Notes under the pieces: generated by a model
The model's input: the letters and a program-made list of their open reading frames with translations, nothing else
Told to the model about the DNA's origin: nothing
Databases searched by the model: none
Assembly (NCBI RefSeq): GCF_024832785.1
Contig: NZ_CP116615.1
Location: 3,348,001-3,412,000 of the forward strand
Reading direction: 5' to 3'
Length of the DNA: 64,000 bases
DNA from: Fontisphaera persica
GTDB taxonomy: Bacteria; Verrucomicrobiota; Verrucomicrobiia; Limisphaerales; Fontisphaeraceae
Shown here: piece by piece, positions 61,167 through 64,000 of the stretch
Layout: each line of letters starts with the position of its first letter
Numbering within the stretch: the first letter of the stretch is position 1
Position numbers and translations under genes: made by a program

Positions 61167-63632
61167 CTAATAGATCATCTGAAACTCGGGCAACATGGCC
61201 AGGCTCCAGAGAAAGTCCTCAATCCCTTCCTTGCCGGGATGCGCCTTGAGGTAGGCGCGGATGAGGGCGTGTTCGCGTGACGTAGGGGCGCGTCCCAAGG
61301 CATGCCGATAGACGGATTGAACCAGTGCTTCCGGGGGATGCGGATAACGCTCGTGCAGCCGGGCGGCGGCCTGCCGCAACAAAGCGGCCAGCGTCTTGCC
61401 ATTGGCCAACTCCAGCGCTTGCAGGGTGGTAGCCTGGTTGGGGCGGGCCGTGCACACTTGTTCGCGATTCGGCCGGTCCAAGGCCACGGCCAGCGGATCC
61501 GCAGCCACCCAGGCAGAGCGATAGCGTCCCCAGCGCTCCAAGGAATGAATGGCTGCGGCAAACTGCCTTTCATTCAACCAGTCGGCCTCGCGCTTCACCG
61601 ATTCGGGAGAGACTGCCTCCCACTCCGCCGTTGGCGGCAGGGCATTCCAATCGTTGGTGCCCGCCGCGTAAAACCGCCAGTGTTGGGCCGTGTCCAGCTC
61701 CCAGACGAGGCCTTCTGATTTCACGCGCAGGGAGGCGGCCAGGCTGCGGGTGGTGGGGAAGGGCGGTTTTTCCGGCTTGCGGCCCACGCGCACGGCAAGG
61801 ACGTTCAAACCGGCACGCAAATGAGGCGTCAAATCAAGGACGGCGGGCGTCTCGGGGGCACGGGTATCTCCCACGGCCTGGCCGTTAATGTAAAGCTTCC
61901 ATTCGAGATTGGCCGCCAGCACGGCCAGCGCTTCGGCGGGACGGCTGGCCAGGACCCATTCGCGGGCAAACCACGTCATCCAACGATTGGTGGCGCTCTC
62001 GGGGGAGTGGGTGACCTGGAGCACGCGGATTTGCTCAAGGCGCTGAGTTTGCAGGGCGGGCGGCTCCGTCAGCAGCCAGTCCACCGTGGCCGCGGGCGAG
62101 GGATAGCCCACGCCGGTGATTTCGGCCAGGACATCCCGGAATTGTTCCGCGGTGAGCCGCCGCACCAGCGGGCCACGAAAAACATAAGCCTCGGAGGCTG
62201 CCTCCGTTCCCGGGACGGCCGCCCGCTGGTAGGCGCGCGAGGTCAATATCGTGGCCATGAGGTGTTTGAGGTCATAGCCGTGGGCCACAAAGTCTTCCGC
62301 CAGCCAGTCAAGCAATTCAGGATGCCACGCCGGGCCGTCCATTTCATCCACCGGCTCCACCAGCCCGCGGCCAAAGAAACGCGCCCAGAGGCGGTTGACC
62401 AGCGTGCGGGGCAGGCGGCCGTTGCGGTCGCTGGTCATGAGGGCGGCGATTTCTCGCAGGCGCTCCTGGCGGTTGGTCGAGGGCGTCAACGCGCCCAGCT
62501 CGGGATAGAGGAAAGCGTAGCCCGCCTTGCGGCCGGTGGGTTTGTCGCATTCAAAAATTTCCAGCGGTTCTTCACTGAAGACATTGGCCAGCGCGTACGT
62601 GCCCGCCAGGGTGTAATCATTGATGAAACTGTCATGGCAGGAGGCGCACTTGAGATTCACGCCCATGAAGACCTGCGAGACATTTTGCGCGGCCTGCATG
62701 GCCGGGGTCTGGCTGGAATTGACCGCGCCGCGCCAGACGATGCCCTTGAGGAAACCCTCGGCTTCGGGCCGCGGATGCAACAGCTCCCGCACCATCTGGT
62801 CATAAGGCTTGTTGGTGGCCAGGGCGCTGTAGAGCCAGGCGGTGATTTGTTTGCGCCCGCCGTCAATGTAGCCCGTACCCTTGTAATCGTTGCGGAGCAA
62901 ATCATTCCAAAAGGAGAGCCAGTGCTCCGCGTAGCGATGGTTGTCTTGCAACAATTGCCGCACCAGCCGCTCCTGCTTGTCCGGGCGCCGATCCGCCAAA
63001 AACGCTTCCAGCTCCTGCGGCGTCGGTAAAACCCCCAAGACATCCAGATAAACCCGCCTGGCCCAAGCCGCTTCGGGCGCGGGCGAGCGCGCCGGCACGC
63101 CGTGTTGCTGATAGTAACCTGCCAGCCAGCGGTCCACGGGATGCGGCCCACTGAGGGCGGTGGGCGGGGGCGGCTCCACCCGGCGGGGATGCAAATTATG
63201 CACCGGCTGCCGCGCAAAGGTGATTTCGGGCGGCCACGGCAGTCCCTGGTCTATCCACGCCCGCAACAGCCCCACCTGCTGCGCGGTGAGACGCTTGCCC
63301 TTTTTGGGCATGATATTGTCCGGGTCCAGGCCACTGACCATCTCAATGACCAGGCTGCCAGCGCTGTCGCCCGCGCGGGCGGCAGGGCCGGAATCGCCGC
63401 CTCGCAGAAAATCCTCGCGGGTGTCTATCTTGAAGCCTCCCTTGTCCTTGCCCCGGCCATGGCATTGGGCGCAACTGACCTGCAGGATGGGCTGAATGTC
63501 CTTGACAAAATCCACCGTGCGGGCCGCCGCGGGTGGCAATTGCTGCCGTTGCGCGGGAGACAAAGCGGCCCAGGTCCAGCAACCGGACAACAACCCAAGC
63601 CACACCAGGCCCCATGAGCGCAGGGAATGCAT
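61167..63632 (-). CDS. planctomycete-type cytochrome, DUF1549-DUF1553
   Basis: An 821-residue periplasmic protein. It has a signal peptide (SWGLVWLGLLSGCWTWAAL), an N-terminal PSCyt1-type cytochrome domain with the heme motif CAQCH (about residue 54), a DUF1549 domain (about 185-385) with a second CASCH, and DUF1553 (about 430-820). A segment at about 565-660 (WKLYINGQAVGDTRAP...LDLTPHLRAGLNVLAVRV) interrupts DUF1553 and looks like a galactose-binding-type jelly roll. It is the first gene of the DUF1501 operon. Function in sugar or sulfated-polysaccharide turnover is inferred. Confidence 0.92.
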   Translation of the reverse strand: MHSLRSWGLVWLGLLSGCWTWAALSPAQRQQLPPAAARTVDFVKDIQPILQVSCAQCHGRGKDKGGFKIDTREDFLRGGDSGPAARAGDSAGSLVIEMVSGLDPDNIMPKKGKRLTAQQVGLLRAWIDQGLPWPPEITFARQPVHNLHPRRVEPPPPTALSGPHPVDRWLAGYYQQHGVPARSPAPEAAWARRVYLDVLGVLPTPQELEAFLADRRPDKQERLVRQLLQDNHRYAEHWLSFWNDLLRNDYKGTGYIDGGRKQITAWLYSALATNKPYDQMVRELLHPRPEAEGFLKGIVWRGAVNSSQTPAMQAAQNVSQVFMGVNLKCASCHDSFINDYTLAGTYALANVFSEEPLEIFECDKPTGRKAGYAFLYPELGALTPSTNRQERLREIAALMTSDRNGRLPRTLVNRLWARFFGRGLVEPVDEMDGPAWHPELLDWLAEDFVAHGYDLKHLMATILTSRAYQRAAVPGTEAASEAYVFRGPLVRRLTAEQFRDVLAEITGVGYPSPAATVDWLLTEPPALQTQRLEQIRVLQVTHSPESATNRWMTWFAREWVLASRPAEALAVLAANLEWKLYINGQAVGDTRAPETPAVLDLTPHLRAGLNVLAVRVGRKPEKPPFPTTRSLAASLRVKSEGLVWELDTAQHWRFYAAGTNDWNALPPTAEWEAVSPESVKREADWLNERQFAAAIHSLERWGRYRSAWVAADPLAVALDRPNREQVCTARPNQATTLQALELANGKTLAALLRQAAARLHERYPHPPEALVQSVYRHALGRAPTSREHALIRAYLKAHPGKEGIEDFLWSLAMLPEFQMIY

Positions 63633-63827
63633 GATTTATTAGGTAGCACAATAGTTCTCATTCGCAAATGGAATGAACACTAGATGAGGCCTCGAACTGG
63701 CCCGGGCGGAGATGCGCCGCTTATCTTGTGCCCCAGGGGGTCAGTACGTTGCCTTTGCCCTTGGAAAAAAATTTGCGCCCCGCGGCGATGGGGTTACTTA
63801 TTAAATTAACTCACTCCAACTATTATT

Positions 63828-64000
63828 ATGGATAACAACAGTCTGGCCAGTCGTCGTGAGTTTGTCCGCCTCTTTGCCATTGGCGCCCTGGGCATGGGAT
63901 GGTGCGGCCCGTTGCGGCATTTATTCGTGGTGGAAGCGCTAGCCCAAAGCCAGGGCGGCACGGGCACTTTTGTTTGTGACCTCTCGGTCACGCCTTTCAC
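63828..64000 (+). CDS. start of a Tat-exported protein (partial)
   Basis: An open frame running off the window edge. Its 57 visible residues begin MDNNSLASRREFVRLFAIG, a twin-arginine signal (SRREFVRLFA), followed by LGMGWCGPLRHLFVVEALAQ. The rest lies outside, so the family cannot be told. The gene diverges from the cytochrome gene across 195 bases. Confidence 0.75.
   Translation, partial: MDNNSLASRREFVRLFAIGALGMGWCGPLRHLFVVEALAQSQGGTGTFVCDLSVTPF

Noticed and set aside
63640-63670. Fur box before the cytochrome gene (AATGAGAACTATTGT)
   Set aside because: It matches the 7-1-7 Fur pattern at only about nine of 14 positions, and the downstream genes are not iron-uptake genes.

Overview
The window is GC-rich DNA from a Gram-negative bacterium, most likely a verrucomicrobium (Limisphaerales/Pedosphaera-like). 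This placement is inferred from gene content. It carries lipid A (LpxI) and Mla/Mce outer-membrane lipid genes together with families common in the Planctomycetes-Verrucomicrobia group: a DUF1501/cytochrome DUF1549-DUF1553 pair, CotH, Tat-exported Gfo/Idh/MocA oxidoreductases, an AlgE-like porin, and a MurA whose catalytic Cys is Asp, as in chlamydiae. No rRNA, phage, integrase or CRISPR array is visible. Genes lie on both strands in short operons.

Layout. 0.1-8.8 kb: CHASE2 adenylate cyclase, sugar-phosphate isomerase, a PilZ-like/PilT/secreted-protein cluster, CotH, an FHA-cyclase and a zinc ribbon. 8.9-17.2 kb: DUF3516 helicase, L-fucose isomerase diverging from a degenerate oxidoreductase, a truncated LTA-synthase-like membrane protein, and polyphosphate:AMP phosphotransferase. 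17.2-26 kb: aspartate kinase, cysteine synthase, dihydroorotase, MBL hydrolase, an ABC-2 permease, an MFS carrier with an inserted zinc ribbon, and a DEAD-box helicase. 26-40 kb: Tat oxidoreductase with a secreted unknown, SulP-STAS-cNMP transporter, tRNA-Arg(ACG), adenylate kinase, secreted proteins, VIT-vWA protein, and a LysM/membrane/ABC-ATPase row. 40.2-42.7 kb: an accessory island with an XhoI/PaeR7I-type restriction enzyme, a beta-class DNA methyltransferase and a small PD-(D/E)XK-like protein, apparently inserted just after the start of an ABC permease gene. 42.8-49.5 kb: thrS behind a leader region, AlgE-like porin, rpoD with a histone-H1-like tail, lpxI. 49.5-53 kb: murA and a Dabb protein bracketed by palindromic repeat clusters. 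53-64 kb: ArsR regulator, phosphodiesterase, dual-specificity phosphatase, NnrS-like membrane protein, mlaEFD, the DUF1501/cytochrome pair and the start of a Tat protein.

The most interesting signal is upstream of thrS. A 15-codon reading frame, MRTVWAAPETTTTTA, carries five consecutive threonine codons. It is followed by a stem-loop, then a strong intrinsic terminator, then the thrS ribosome binding site. This has the layout of ribosome-mediated transcription attenuation controlling threonyl-tRNA synthetase, a mode I do not know to be described for thrS in this group. Two FNR/CRP-like palindromes near -10 elements (NnrS-like gene, AlgE-like porin) and two cyclases beside a cNMP-binding transporter suggest CRP/FNR-type and cyclic-nucleotide signalling.
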